From Pedobacter frigiditerrae (GTDB lineage Bacteria; Bacteroidota; Bacteroidia; Sphingobacteriales; Sphingobacteriaceae), in NCBI RefSeq assembly GCF_032678705.1, contig NZ_JAVTSS010000001.1, positions 1,736,001 through 1,800,000 on the forward strand: a stretch of DNA of 64,000 nucleotides, in the 5' to 3' direction. Position numbers and translations under genes: made by a program. A model generated the notes under the pieces. The model was given only the letters and a program-made list of their open reading frames with translations. It was not told the origin of the DNA and did no database searches. Below are positions 35,103-43,553 of the stretch, one piece after another; position 1 is the first letter of the stretch, and each line of letters starts with the position of its first letter.

Positions 35103-37514
35103 TCATTCTATCATTAGCATTATATCTTTTGTTCTTACTTCTGGCATAACCTTTAAGCTTTCTACTTTCCCATTTTTTAAAGTTCCTTCAACTGTGGTTT
35201 GGTATGGTGCATGCAATTTAAAATGTACATCCCAAGTTTTTGGCCAAGCAGGAAAAAGCATAATCTTTGCTCCATCGCATTGCATTAACATTTCTTGCAA
35301 GCCAATCATTCCAGAACCGCCCCAATTATGGTCTGGTGTCCAATCATATCCTGGTCCCCAAAAAGCTGGAAACCTTCTTCCTGAGTCTTTTAATTTCAAA
35401 ATTGTTAATCGAGCTGCTTCTTCTGTTAAACCTAGTTTAGCCGCAAAAATATTATCTTGTTTCCAACCTATGTGACTTCTGAATTTCAAAACATCAGTAT
35501 CTAATTGGTAAGTGTTTATTGCGGTATCTAATCCAGGTTTACCAACCCCATAAATCCCCCATGGAAAAACAGGATACAACTGTGGACTTTCCGCATTGTT
35601 AATTCGCTCCCAAAGCTTTGCAGGAGAAATAGTTGGTTTTCCATTAAACTCTCTAAAACTAATTGGCGGAATGGTATTTAGCATCGCTTTCCAATTCTGC
35701 TTTTGTTCTTCAGAAGCTGATTTTAATTCTATTAATCGCTGTAAAACAGTTTTTAATCCAGCTATTGTTGAGGTGGCGTTGTAAGCCATTTTATACGTTT
35801 CTGCAGCAGAACCTGGATATAAAACCAAGTACCCGTTTGCATCTAATGCCTTCGCTCCTCTTTGTTTAGCTAAATAAGTGTAATGCTCTTTGAAAAAAGT
35901 AAGGCTACTTTCTATCAAGGGCATATATTTTTGAATATTCTCCCCATTATAACGTTCGGTTTCCAAAATCATCATACAAAACTCTAACACAGTATCCCAT
36001 TCATACTCCAACCAAGCATTGTATTCCATTCCCTTGTTAAAATCTGCTGGGCGTTTCCATCCATATTCTGTGGGATTTGGCAGACCGAAGTTCTCTATTT
36101 GCTCTGTAAAACTTCCTCCTTTATGGCCCCAAGCTGCTTCTGTTCTAATTTCTGCATTTTTAAGGATGTTTAAATAGAAATCAAATTGAGGTTTCATCAT
36201 TTCAAAATCGCCGCTTTTTAACATTGGCCAATACACCAAACGTTGATTTTGTGCGGTATGCGCTCCTCCACCCCAATTTCTAAAATCAGGTGTGAATTTA
36301 AATGAGGTATCGGTTAGTATTGGGTCATAAGTAAAAAGCCCACCATTAAATTTTGTAGGCCAATTACCTTTGGCATTTGCACCCAACATATACCTAAACA
36401 ATTGGTAATTTTTGCCAACCTGATTGGCTAAAGTATCTGATGAATTGATGTAGATGAAACTTTTGTTCCAGTAATTGTTCCACCAAGTTTTAGTTGTCTG
36501 TTGCGCTTTTAGATAATTTGCAGTTGATTTATACTTTAAATCATCCAAGTTTGAGTTCCATTCGTCAATTGAGTTGTTTGATATGTTTAAAGCAATTAAA
36601 ACCAAATGAGATTTTGCAGGTTTTGCGCTTTTTAACTTCCAAGCTTGAAATGGAGTTCCCAAATAATTGCCATCATACATTCCTGATGTGATCATATTTT
36701 TTCCGCTCATCGAACCACCAAAAATTAATCCTTTCAATGGATTAAACATAGTGGATTTATAACTTTCTAAACCTTGCTGTTTTACAGTGACATCAAACAC
36801 AGTTTGATTTGTGTTTTGATGATAAAAATGAATTTCATTTCCTTTAAAAGCAATTTTATCTTTTAGTGTTTTTACATCACCTTGTGGCGCCCACTTGTAA
36901 GAATTTTGTTGATTTTCTCTTCCTTTTGTTAATTTATCATAAAAACGCCAGCTCTCGTAACTAGCTTCAGCAATTATATTTTTATTTGCTTTAACTTCAA
37001 GATTTACAATAGGTTTAAAAACATCTACCCAAACATTTACTTGAGCATTTAAATCATCCTTTACCCCAGTAATTTGAACATATCCATCTTTTAAAATCAA
37101 TTCTTGTTTAAAGGTTTTTCCTTCAAAAGGATTTGGACTTAATTTCAGTTTTACTCTGCCTAATTTTAGTAATGTATTATTTTCGTCGAAGGTTCCGCTT
37201 CGCGATAGATAAAGATAAACTGCTCCATTTTCAACCCAAACGTTTACCCCTATATCCCCACCTCCAACAGGCATAGATTCTGATGAGTTTTTACTTTGAC
37301 TAGTCCAGATTACGTTTTGTTGTTGTGCTTGTGTTTGAGTTATGAACCACAGAGAAATGAAGAGCACAGAGAGCGTTTTTAACCGCAAAGAAGCAAAGGA
37401 CGCAAAGAAAGATTTTAGTACCTGAGTTATAAACCATATAAGGCATTTAAGGGAATATAAGATTTTATATCCCAAAACATATCTTCTTCGTGTCTTTGTG
37501 GTAAATACCTTCAT
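35103..37514 (-). CDS. DUF5703-type secreted glycoside hydrolase-like protein
   Basis: About 803 aa. The N-terminal DUF5703 domain begins VIWTSQSKNSSESMPVGGGDIGVNVWV, and the C-terminal half is a helical barrel resembling GH95-type alpha-L-fucosidases (RSHIGWKQDNIFAAKLGL, FWGPGYDWTPDHNWGGSGMIGLQEML). The enzymatic role is unproven; a fucosidase or galactosidase-like activity is a reasonable guess. The start is unclear: the ATG at 37514 gives MKVFTTKTRR and lies two bases after the preceding stop; one at 37529 adds five residues. Residues 1-50 come from an AACCGCAAAG-type repeat inserted in frame, with WFITQ repeated at 27-31 and 56-60. The second copy sits in the real signal peptide, which ends TQAQ. 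Confidence 0.75.
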   Translation of the reverse strand: MKVFTTKTRRRYVLGYKILYSLKCLIWFITQVLKSFFASFASLRLKTLSVLFISLWFITQTQAQQQNVIWTSQSKNSSESMPVGGGDIGVNVWVENGAVYLYLSRSGTFDENNTLLKLGRVKLKLSPNPFEGKTFKQELILKDGYVQITGVKDDLNAQVNVWVDVFKPIVNLEVKANKNIIAEASYESWRFYDKLTKGRENQQNSYKWAPQGDVKTLKDKIAFKGNEIHFYHQNTNQTVFDVTVKQQGLESYKSTMFNPLKGLIFGGSMSGKNMITSGMYDGNYLGTPFQAWKLKSAKPAKSHLVLIALNISNNSIDEWNSNLDDLKYKSTANYLKAQQTTKTWWNNYWNKSFIYINSSDTLANQVGKNYQLFRYMLGANAKGNWPTKFNGGLFTYDPILTDTSFKFTPDFRNWGGGAHTAQNQRLVYWPMLKSGDFEMMKPQFDFYLNILKNAEIRTEAAWGHKGGSFTEQIENFGLPNPTEYGWKRPADFNKGMEYNAWLEYEWDTVLEFCMMILETERYNGENIQKYMPLIESSLTFFKEHYTYLAKQRGAKALDANGYLVLYPGSAAETYKMAYNATSTIAGLKTVLQRLIELKSASEEQKQNWKAMLNTIPPISFREFNGKPTISPAKLWERINNAESPQLYPVFPWGIYGVGKPGLDTAINTYQLDTDVLKFRSHIGWKQDNIFAAKLGLTEEAARLTILKLKDSGRRFPAFWGPGYDWTPDHNWGGSGMIGLQEMLMQCDGAKIMLFPAWPKTWDVHFKLHAPYQTTVEGTLKNGKVESLKVMPEVRTKDIMLMIE
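37333..37510. repeat. AACCGCAAAG-family composite repeat inside the DUF5703 signal region
   Basis: ACCACAGAG, then AACCGCAAAGAAGCAAAGG (from 37381), ACCATATAAGGCATTTAAGG and CTTCGTGTCTTTGTGGT occur in series, the outer ACCACAGAG/TTTGTGGT being roughly inverted. Near-direct repeats GAGTTATGAACCA and GAGTTATAAACCA bracket the first part. A relative lies at 45595-45626. Confidence 0.75.
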
Positions 37515-37516
37515 TT

Positions 37517-38947
37517 TTAATAATCCCAACTATCAGTTCTAAATGATGAAACTGGCAAACCATCATTACCAAACAAATCTCCAATTAAGAAGTCCTTAAA
37601 AGCATACCGAACAGCAACTGGAGCCTTAACTTCTGATGATGTGACTGTAACACTACTTCCTGTGATTTTAGCTGTAGCAGGGTAAAACTTCTTGTCTTCT
37701 CCTGCTATTTCAAATAAAGTTAAATCTTTTCCAAATGAAGTTAATCCGTTTGGAACATTCTTGAAGTTAATTACGGCTTTATCTTTATCAATGGTTATAG
37801 ATTGATAATCTGGACTTGCAAAACCAAATCCTTTTACACCATAAGTTTGCGCTAAAGCTTGATAAGCAAGGCGTGAACCAACATCTTTTTTGTTTGCAGG
37901 ATGAATTGTGTTAGCATCTCCGATATCCATTAAAACTGCCATTCCGCTATTTGGAATTTTGGTTAAGGATTTTCGCTGTGCGTCTCTTAAAAAAGCTGAA
38001 TTTGATTTTGGGTTATTAACAATCGGCTTATATTTATTTGGAGCTATTTGTGCATAATAAAAGGGAAATTCGCCCATTCCCCAAGCTTTTCTCCAATTGC
38101 TTACCATTGCTGGGAATAAATCTTCATACCTATCTGGCTTATCTACATTAGACTCCCCTTGATACCAGATTGCGCCTTTAATGCCATAACCAATTACTGG
38201 ATGCAACATACCATTGTACAAAGTAGTTGGTGTTCTGCTCACCTCTTTAATAGTGTCTGTTGGTAATGGGATTTTAACTTCTGGAAAAGCTTTCAAATCA
38301 TCTGACGACATCCAAGCTTCTATAGTTGAACCGCCGTAACTATCGCCTATAAGACCTACTGGCACGTCCAACATCTCACTCAATAGCGAACCAAAATAAT
38401 AGGCAGTGGCACTGAAGTTCGAAACCGCTTCTGGTCCTGCAACTTTCCAATCTGATGGTTTACTATTTTCTTGTCTGGTTGTAAGTGATGAACGCGGTAC
38501 GGTATAAATTCTGATGTTAGGATTCTTAGATTTTAGAATGGTTTCATTAGAACCTAAAATGGGCTGATTTTTAAAGCCTTTCAATGGCATTTCCATATTA
38601 GATTGCCCACCACAAAACCAAACCTCTCCTATTAAAATATCTTTCAAAACCAGTAATTCGCCATCATTAAGACTGATTTCAAATGGTCCGCCAGCTTTAG
38701 GAGTTGATACTTTGATTTTAAATTTTCCTGTGGCATCAGCCGATGCCGTATAGAGTTTTTTATTCCACGATGTGGTAATTTTAACAGTTGATGATGGTTT
38801 TGCCCATCCCCAAATGGCAACATTACTTTGTTGCTGTAAAACCATATGGTCGGTAAAAATTGATGCAGGTTTAACTGTAGCAAACGCCGTTGATGACAAT
38901 GCCAATAACCCAACAATTACAAATGAATTAAGAATTTTTTTGTTCAT
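37517..38947 (-). CDS. Sialate O-acetylesterase-like SGNH carbohydrate esterase
   Basis: A 476-aa exported esterase with signal peptide ending TAFA at about residue 23. The nucleophile is S116 in CGGQSNMEMPL; IWYQGESN near residue 250 and MAVLMDIGDANTIHP are the other SGNH blocks, the last holding the Asp and His. The family removes O-acetyl groups from sugars; in plant cell-wall loci it is expected to deacetylate pectin or hemicellulose. It overlaps the upstream BASS transporter gene by 20 bases and abuts the DUF5703 gene, so all three are likely co-translated. Confidence 0.88.
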   Translation of the reverse strand: MNKKILNSFVIVGLLALSSTAFATVKPASIFTDHMVLQQQSNVAIWGWAKPSSTVKITTSWNKKLYTASADATGKFKIKVSTPKAGGPFEISLNDGELLVLKDILIGEVWFCGGQSNMEMPLKGFKNQPILGSNETILKSKNPNIRIYTVPRSSLTTRQENSKPSDWKVAGPEAVSNFSATAYYFGSLLSEMLDVPVGLIGDSYGGSTIEAWMSSDDLKAFPEVKIPLPTDTIKEVSRTPTTLYNGMLHPVIGYGIKGAIWYQGESNVDKPDRYEDLFPAMVSNWRKAWGMGEFPFYYAQIAPNKYKPIVNNPKSNSAFLRDAQRKSLTKIPNSGMAVLMDIGDANTIHPANKKDVGSRLAYQALAQTYGVKGFGFASPDYQSITIDKDKAVINFKNVPNGLTSFGKDLTLFEIAGEDKKFYPATAKITGSSVTVTSSEVKAPVAVRYAFKDFLIGDLFGNDGLPVSSFRTDSWDY

Positions 38948-40229
38948 TTTCTTCCTCTTTTAATGCTTGTTTTCTCCAATAGTTAGCTAAGATAGACCCT
39001 GAAATATTCATCCAAGGACTAAAAACCGCAGCCGCTAAACCAACTGTACCCAATTTACCCATTGAACCCGCTAGTCCAGATGCCATACCTCCATTTTGTA
39101 AACCTACCTCAAAAGCCACTGTTCTTGAGGATTTTTTGTCCAACCCAAATACTCTACTTAATATATAGCCAAACAAATAACCAGCTCCGTTATGAATAAC
39201 TGATGCTAAAAATAATAAAAACCCAACTTTCATTAAATTTTCTCTGCCTGCCGCTGTTGTAACCGTTGTAAAATACACAATACCAAACATAGAAATATAA
39301 GGCATTATATCATCAAGGTTTTTTATTTTTAAGGTAATGAGGTGATAAATCACACCAACTAAAAATGCGCCTGTGAAGAAACTAAAAATTTCTACAGATG
39401 CCATCGCCTCTTGATTGACAAATGTTTGCTCCAAAGTAGCCCATAAGCCAAAATACAACGCCCCTAGCCAAATAACACAAGCAATAGAAATTATTTTAAT
39501 TGTGCTAATTCCTTTTGGGGTGGCCCTTTTCAAATAATCGTGAACTAGAGCAGCACCAATTGGCACAATTACAATTTTGATGATTTCCAACATCATGTTA
39601 AAAAACTTAATTTCTATTAAAGTCCCTGCTAATAACTTCATCAATAAGGGAGTCATAAATGGCGCTATCAGCGTTGCTATTGCTGTTACTGCTACAGATA
39701 ATACCAAATTTGCTCTGGCGATATAAACCATCACATTGGAGGCCAATCCGCTAGAACAAGAACCTATCAAAATGATGCCAGCAGCTATTTCCGTTTCGAA
39801 ATGAAAAACCTTTACGAGCAATAAACCCATTAAAGGCATAATAGAAAAGTGGCATAACAAGCCAATAATCACACCTTTTCCACTACTGGCTAAACCTGCA
39901 AAATCCTTTAATCCCATTTGTATGCCCATACCAAACATTACGAACTGGACAACAACTAGAATTAGCCATTTATTTCTTAAATCGAAACTGCCCCATTTTA
40001 AAAATGCAATTGGATAAATCATTCCTGCAACAACTGCCGTTATTATCCACGCTGTGTACTGGTAATTTTTTAAACTTTCCAGCGCTCCAATTCCAATGGC
40101 TAAACTTACAGCCAATGTTACAGCTGCAGGTTGCCAAATATGGAGGTTGCCTGTAAACCCACCAATCACTAATGCGATGCCAGCAAGTATACTAATTAAC
40201 AAACAAAGCCTTCTGAATTGATACATCAT
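38928..40229 (-). CDS. BASS-family (bile acid:sodium symporter-like) transporter
   Basis: A 433-aa inner-membrane protein with an extra pair of N-terminal helices followed by the ten-helix SBF/BASS core. FGMGIQMGLKDFAGLASSGKGVIIGLLCHFSIMPLMGLLL and IILIGSCSSGLASNVMVYIARANLVLSVAVTA are the sodium-site cross-over motifs of the family. BASS proteins carry organic acids such as bile acids, pyruvate and 2-keto acids. Adjacent to the acid-sugar kinase and RLP genes, it probably imports a sugar acid. It overlaps the racemase-like gene by one base upstream and the esterase by 20 bases downstream. Confidence 0.86.
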   Translation of the reverse strand: MMYQFRRLCLLISILAGIALVIGGFTGNLHIWQPAAVTLAVSLAIGIGALESLKNYQYTAWIITAVVAGMIYPIAFLKWGSFDLRNKWLILVVVQFVMFGMGIQMGLKDFAGLASSGKGVIIGLLCHFSIMPLMGLLLVKVFHFETEIAAGIILIGSCSSGLASNVMVYIARANLVLSVAVTAIATLIAPFMTPLLMKLLAGTLIEIKFFNMMLEIIKIVIVPIGAALVHDYLKRATPKGISTIKIISIACVIWLGALYFGLWATLEQTFVNQEAMASVEIFSFFTGAFLVGVIYHLITLKIKNLDDIMPYISMFGIVYFTTVTTAAGRENLMKVGFLLFLASVIHNGAGYLFGYILSRVFGLDKKSSRTVAFEVGLQNGGMASGLAGSMGKLGTVGLAAAVFSPWMNISGSILANYWRKQALKEEENEQKNS

Positions 40230-40891
40230 CAGCTATTTAAAAGTTGCGCAATGTGCTGTATGGCCAATGTCGGACTAGCCAAAATTGGGACTTTCTTTTG
40301 TGATTCTTGTAAGGTATCAACCACTCTAGACATTGATGCCTGTGCCAACACAATTACATCTACTTGAGCAGAGAGTTCGATCAATGCTTTGGCTACCATT
40401 TCATCGTGTATTTCTGGATTACCACCCATCAATGCTTCAAAAGCACCTTCGCATAACTTAGAAGTTAATTCTATTTCTTTCCCAGCAATTGCAGCTCTGC
40501 GTTTTACTAAATCACTCGTCGGCCCTAAAGTGGTTGGTAAAGTAGCAATCACTCCTATTCTTTTTCCAGTTTTTACAGCTAAATCTGCCATTGGCTGGTC
40601 AACACGTAAAACAGGAACGGTCGTTAGTTCTGCCGATGCCTCTACTGCTGCACCAATTGATGAACAGGTTACCAAAATGATATCAGCGCCAGCTAATTCT
40701 GCCGAACCTACATAATCTACTACTCTTCTAGCTGTTAGTTTTGTAAGCTCATTTCTAGTGATTACATCTTTAATTAGACTATCATCAACAATGTTGAATA
40801 CGTTTACATCTGGCAAATATTCACTACACAATTTTTGAAAAACTGGAACTAATGTAGCTGAGGTATGGACAAGTCCAAGTGTTTTTTTCAT
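40229..40891 (-). CDS. Asp/Glu/hydantoin racemase-fold protein with one catalytic cysteine
   Basis: A 220-aa protein of the aspartate/glutamate racemase superfamily. The first catalytic cysteine, C76, is present in VTCSSIGAAVEA. The second half, where racemases have GCTH, reads VIVLAQASMSRV, with no cysteine. A two-base racemisation is therefore unlikely. Single-cysteine members of the superfamily include arylmalonate decarboxylase, although there the retained cysteine is the other one. It lies five bases after the DUF1537 kinase and one base before the BASS gene, so an isomerase, decarboxylase or epimerase step on a sugar acid is plausible but unproven. Confidence 0.78.
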   Translation of the reverse strand: MKKTLGLVHTSATLVPVFQKLCSEYLPDVNVFNIVDDSLIKDVITRNELTKLTARRVVDYVGSAELAGADIILVTCSSIGAAVEASAELTTVPVLRVDQPMADLAVKTGKRIGVIATLPTTLGPTSDLVKRRAAIAGKEIELTSKLCEGAFEALMGGNPEIHDEMVAKALIELSAQVDVIVLAQASMSRVVDTLQESQKKVPILASPTLAIQHIAQLLNS

Positions 40892-40896
40892 AACGG

Positions 40897-42309
40897 TTAT
40901 ATTTGGTTTGAATCTATATCTTTTGCGGCCATAAGGAAGAAATCTTCTTTCCCAACTTGTCCGCCTTTAAATGCGATTTGTAAATGATTAATTGCAGTAT
41001 TTGATGCATAAGCTTTACACAATGGTGCTCCTGGTGAAAGTGGAGCTATCATTTCTACCGCTTCTATTCCCATTGCTCTTGCAGCATAGCTGGATGTATC
41101 TCCACCAGCAACAATAATTCTTTTTAAGGAAGTTTTTTCAGCAACCAATGTTGCGATTTGTCCTAACAAAGTTCCATAAAGTTTAGCTGTAGTTGATTTG
41201 TGTAAACCTTTATTTATAAATAATTTATCTGTTTCTAAAACACGTTTATCATCGGTTCCTAAACTGGTATGGATGATGATGTTTTTACCTTTATTAAACA
41301 GCTCGACAACTCTGGATGCATAGGTTTCTGCAACCTGTTTTAGCACATCCATATTCTCAGATAAATCTGATGAGACAACAAGATTAGCTAAAGAAACTGT
41401 ATCAATTGCCACTTCTGCAAATCCTTTATGTAAAGCAAAGCTGATTTGCGTTGAGGTAACTGCAGAACAACTTCCGGAAGCAATTAGAATGGGACCATCA
41501 ACTTTGACTATCTCCCATTTTTGTTCTGATTTTAACAATCCACTTTGTTGCCAATAAGCACCCAATGCCATTTCTATGCCCGATGAACCAGCAGAAAAAA
41601 GTATCTTTTCTTGACTAGTTTGTGCCTCAATTATTTCTCCAATTGAAGCTAAATCCTGTTCTTCTAATGCATCGAAAAGGACAATATCATTTGTAAATTC
41701 TAAATCTTTTGGCGCTTCTTGATATTGATGTAAATCTAAAATATTGAATAGGCCAATGCTTTTATCCGTTTGTTTCGCTAAATGCATCCTGATATCACTT
41801 TCATCAGCTGGTGTTACAGGATGTTTGCTCATCGATGGGTGTCTATCCAAGCGGTAAATAGCGCCTGCACTTCCAATTCCCATTCTTGCGAACAGGTTGC
41901 CGAACAGCATATACCTACCTAAAACTGGTGCTGCTACCAATACAGGAACGAACTTAGATTTGAAAACAGCAGCACCAATTTCTATGGCTTTGCCGATACT
42001 TCCAATCGTTGGTGATGAATCAAAAGTTGAGCAAACTTTATAGTGAACGTGTTTGGGATTAAGTTTGGCTAAATCAGCAAATGCTGGAGTTAGTATATCT
42101 TCCATTTCTATTGGAGACATCGTTCTGCTCATTCCTGCCACACCAATTGCTTGTAAATCTGGATAGTTTTTAAGCTGAGCTAGTGTTGGTGCTTCAATAA
42201 ATAACATTGTTTTAATTCCTGCTCTGCTCAAAAATTCTAAGGCATCAGTTGAGCCCGTAAAATCATCTCCGTAGTAAGCAATTAACAATCTATTTGTTGA
42301 GTTCTCCAT
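40897..42309 (-). CDS. Four-carbon acid sugar kinase (DUF1537) family
   Basis: ATP-dependent kinase of acid sugars; known members phosphorylate D-erythronate, D- or L-threonate, 3-oxo-tetronate and 3-oxo-isoapionate. The 470-aa protein has the N-terminal substrate domain (IAYYGDDFTGSTDALEFL, with D15 and D16) and the C-terminal nucleotide domain (RIIVAGGDTSSYAARAMGIEAVEMIAPLSPGAPLC). PdxA2 and class II aldolase genes, which accompany threonate/erythronate kinases, are missing here, while an RLP gene lies immediately upstream with a one-base overlap. That arrangement points to a 3-oxo-isoapionate kinase (OiaK)-like role. The inference is from context. Confidence 0.88.
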   Translation of the reverse strand: MENSTNRLLIAYYGDDFTGSTDALEFLSRAGIKTMLFIEAPTLAQLKNYPDLQAIGVAGMSRTMSPIEMEDILTPAFADLAKLNPKHVHYKVCSTFDSSPTIGSIGKAIEIGAAVFKSKFVPVLVAAPVLGRYMLFGNLFARMGIGSAGAIYRLDRHPSMSKHPVTPADESDIRMHLAKQTDKSIGLFNILDLHQYQEAPKDLEFTNDIVLFDALEEQDLASIGEIIEAQTSQEKILFSAGSSGIEMALGAYWQQSGLLKSEQKWEIVKVDGPILIASGSCSAVTSTQISFALHKGFAEVAIDTVSLANLVVSSDLSENMDVLKQVAETYASRVVELFNKGKNIIIHTSLGTDDKRVLETDKLFINKGLHKSTTAKLYGTLLGQIATLVAEKTSLKRIIVAGGDTSSYAARAMGIEAVEMIAPLSPGAPLCKAYASNTAINHLQIAFKGGQVGKEDFFLMAAKDIDSNQI

Positions 42310-43550
42310 TATTTTTTACCGAATAACCTTACTGAACTATTAAATTCTGGATGTTTAGCTGCGATTTGCTCAATAGACAAACCCTCAACCGCACCTTGCC
42401 AAGCTTGTTGCAATGCCAAAACACCACCAGTTGTCCCGTCTGGATGAGCCATAATTCCGCCTCCAGCCATGTACAATAGGTCAACTGTTTTCGTTCTACG
42501 ATAAGTCTCAGGCGCTTGTCCGCCCCATTGCCCAGAAGAAACCACAGGCAAAACTGAACCACCTAAAAATGGTTTCAAACAAGCTTCAATTGAAGTCACT
42601 ACTGAATCATCAGACTCCCAAAACTTATTCTGAATGCCATTCACGTGAATTTGGTCAACACCTGATAAACGCCACAATTTCTGATAAGCAGGAAACTCAA
42701 TCCCTAACAGAGGATGACGATTTAACATTCCCCAACCATTTCTATGTCCGTGAATGGCCAATTGTCCATTGTCACAAATCTTCTTGACTCCTGCCAAGCC
42801 AACACTATTTAAGCTAATCATTGCCGATGTTCCTCCTGCATTTACAACTTTCTCATAGTTCCGCTGCATTTGGTCCATTTCATCGCTGATATTAAAAGCG
42901 TACATTACTTTTTTACCAGTTTTATCAGCTTGTGCATTAATTACATCCATAATTGTATCAACCCTTTTTGCAAAAGGAGAATTTGCTGATGAGCCTAACA
43001 ATTCATCATCTTTGATAAAATCGATGCCAGCTTCTGCTAATGTTTTAACCAAAGTTGCAGTTTGCTCAGGAGACATTCCGATGCTTGGTTTAATGATGGT
43101 GCCAATTAATGGTCTCTCGTAAACATTCGTTAATTTCCTACATCCTTCAATTCCGAATCTCGGACCTTTATAAGCATTTGCAAAAGATGCAGGAAACTCA
43201 ATATCCATCAGCTTTAAGCCGGTAAATTGAGTTAATTCGTATAAATTACCTTGTAAGGTAGAAACCAAAACTGGTAAGTTGTAACCAAAATTTTCTATCG
43301 ACCAGGAAACTTTAACCATTGCTCTTTGGTAAGTGCCAGGTTTCAATTTTACGCTTGGAATTGATGGTTCACTAGAAGAATCTAATCTTTCAATAAACTC
43401 AACTCTAGCGGCAAAGCGTTGTTTCAGCTCTTCAGTTTCACCAGGAACGGCTATAAAAGTGCCTGATGATTGCTCACCAGCCAAAACTTGCGCAGCTTTT
43501 TCTATATCAAGCGGTGTTTCTATGTAATATGTAGCGGTAATTCTTTCCAT
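42309..43550 (-). CDS. RuBisCO-like protein (RLP), possible acid-sugar-phosphate decarboxylase
   Basis: A 413-aa RuBisCO large-chain homologue. The active site is largely kept: K154 (TIIKPSIG; equivalent to K175), the carbamylation triad K180-D-D182-E183 (FIKDDEL; equivalent to K201, D203 and E204), H267 (IHGHRNG region), and K309 (GIQNKFWE; loop 6 K334). The second lysine of TIKPK is serine (S156). Form IV proteins of this kind do not fix CO2. The published RLPs that sit with DUF1537 kinases act on 3-oxo-isoapionate 4-phosphate in D-apiose catabolism as decarboxylase or transcarboxylase/hydrolase. No phosphoribulokinase or methionine-salvage gene is nearby. It lies three bases after GH127. 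Confidence 0.88.
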   Translation of the reverse strand: MERITATYYIETPLDIEKAAQVLAGEQSSGTFIAVPGETEELKQRFAARVEFIERLDSSSEPSIPSVKLKPGTYQRAMVKVSWSIENFGYNLPVLVSTLQGNLYELTQFTGLKLMDIEFPASFANAYKGPRFGIEGCRKLTNVYERPLIGTIIKPSIGMSPEQTATLVKTLAEAGIDFIKDDELLGSSANSPFAKRVDTIMDVINAQADKTGKKVMYAFNISDEMDQMQRNYEKVVNAGGTSAMISLNSVGLAGVKKICDNGQLAIHGHRNGWGMLNRHPLLGIEFPAYQKLWRLSGVDQIHVNGIQNKFWESDDSVVTSIEACLKPFLGGSVLPVVSSGQWGGQAPETYRRTKTVDLLYMAGGGIMAHPDGTTGGVLALQQAWQGAVEGLSIEQIAAKHPEFNSSVRLFGKK

Positions 43551-43553
43551 TTT

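Noticed and set aside
42309-43550. True CO2-fixing RuBisCO or methionine-salvage enolase
   Set aside because: No phosphoribulokinase, small subunit or other methionine-salvage genes; the DUF1537 kinase partner points to acid-sugar chemistry.
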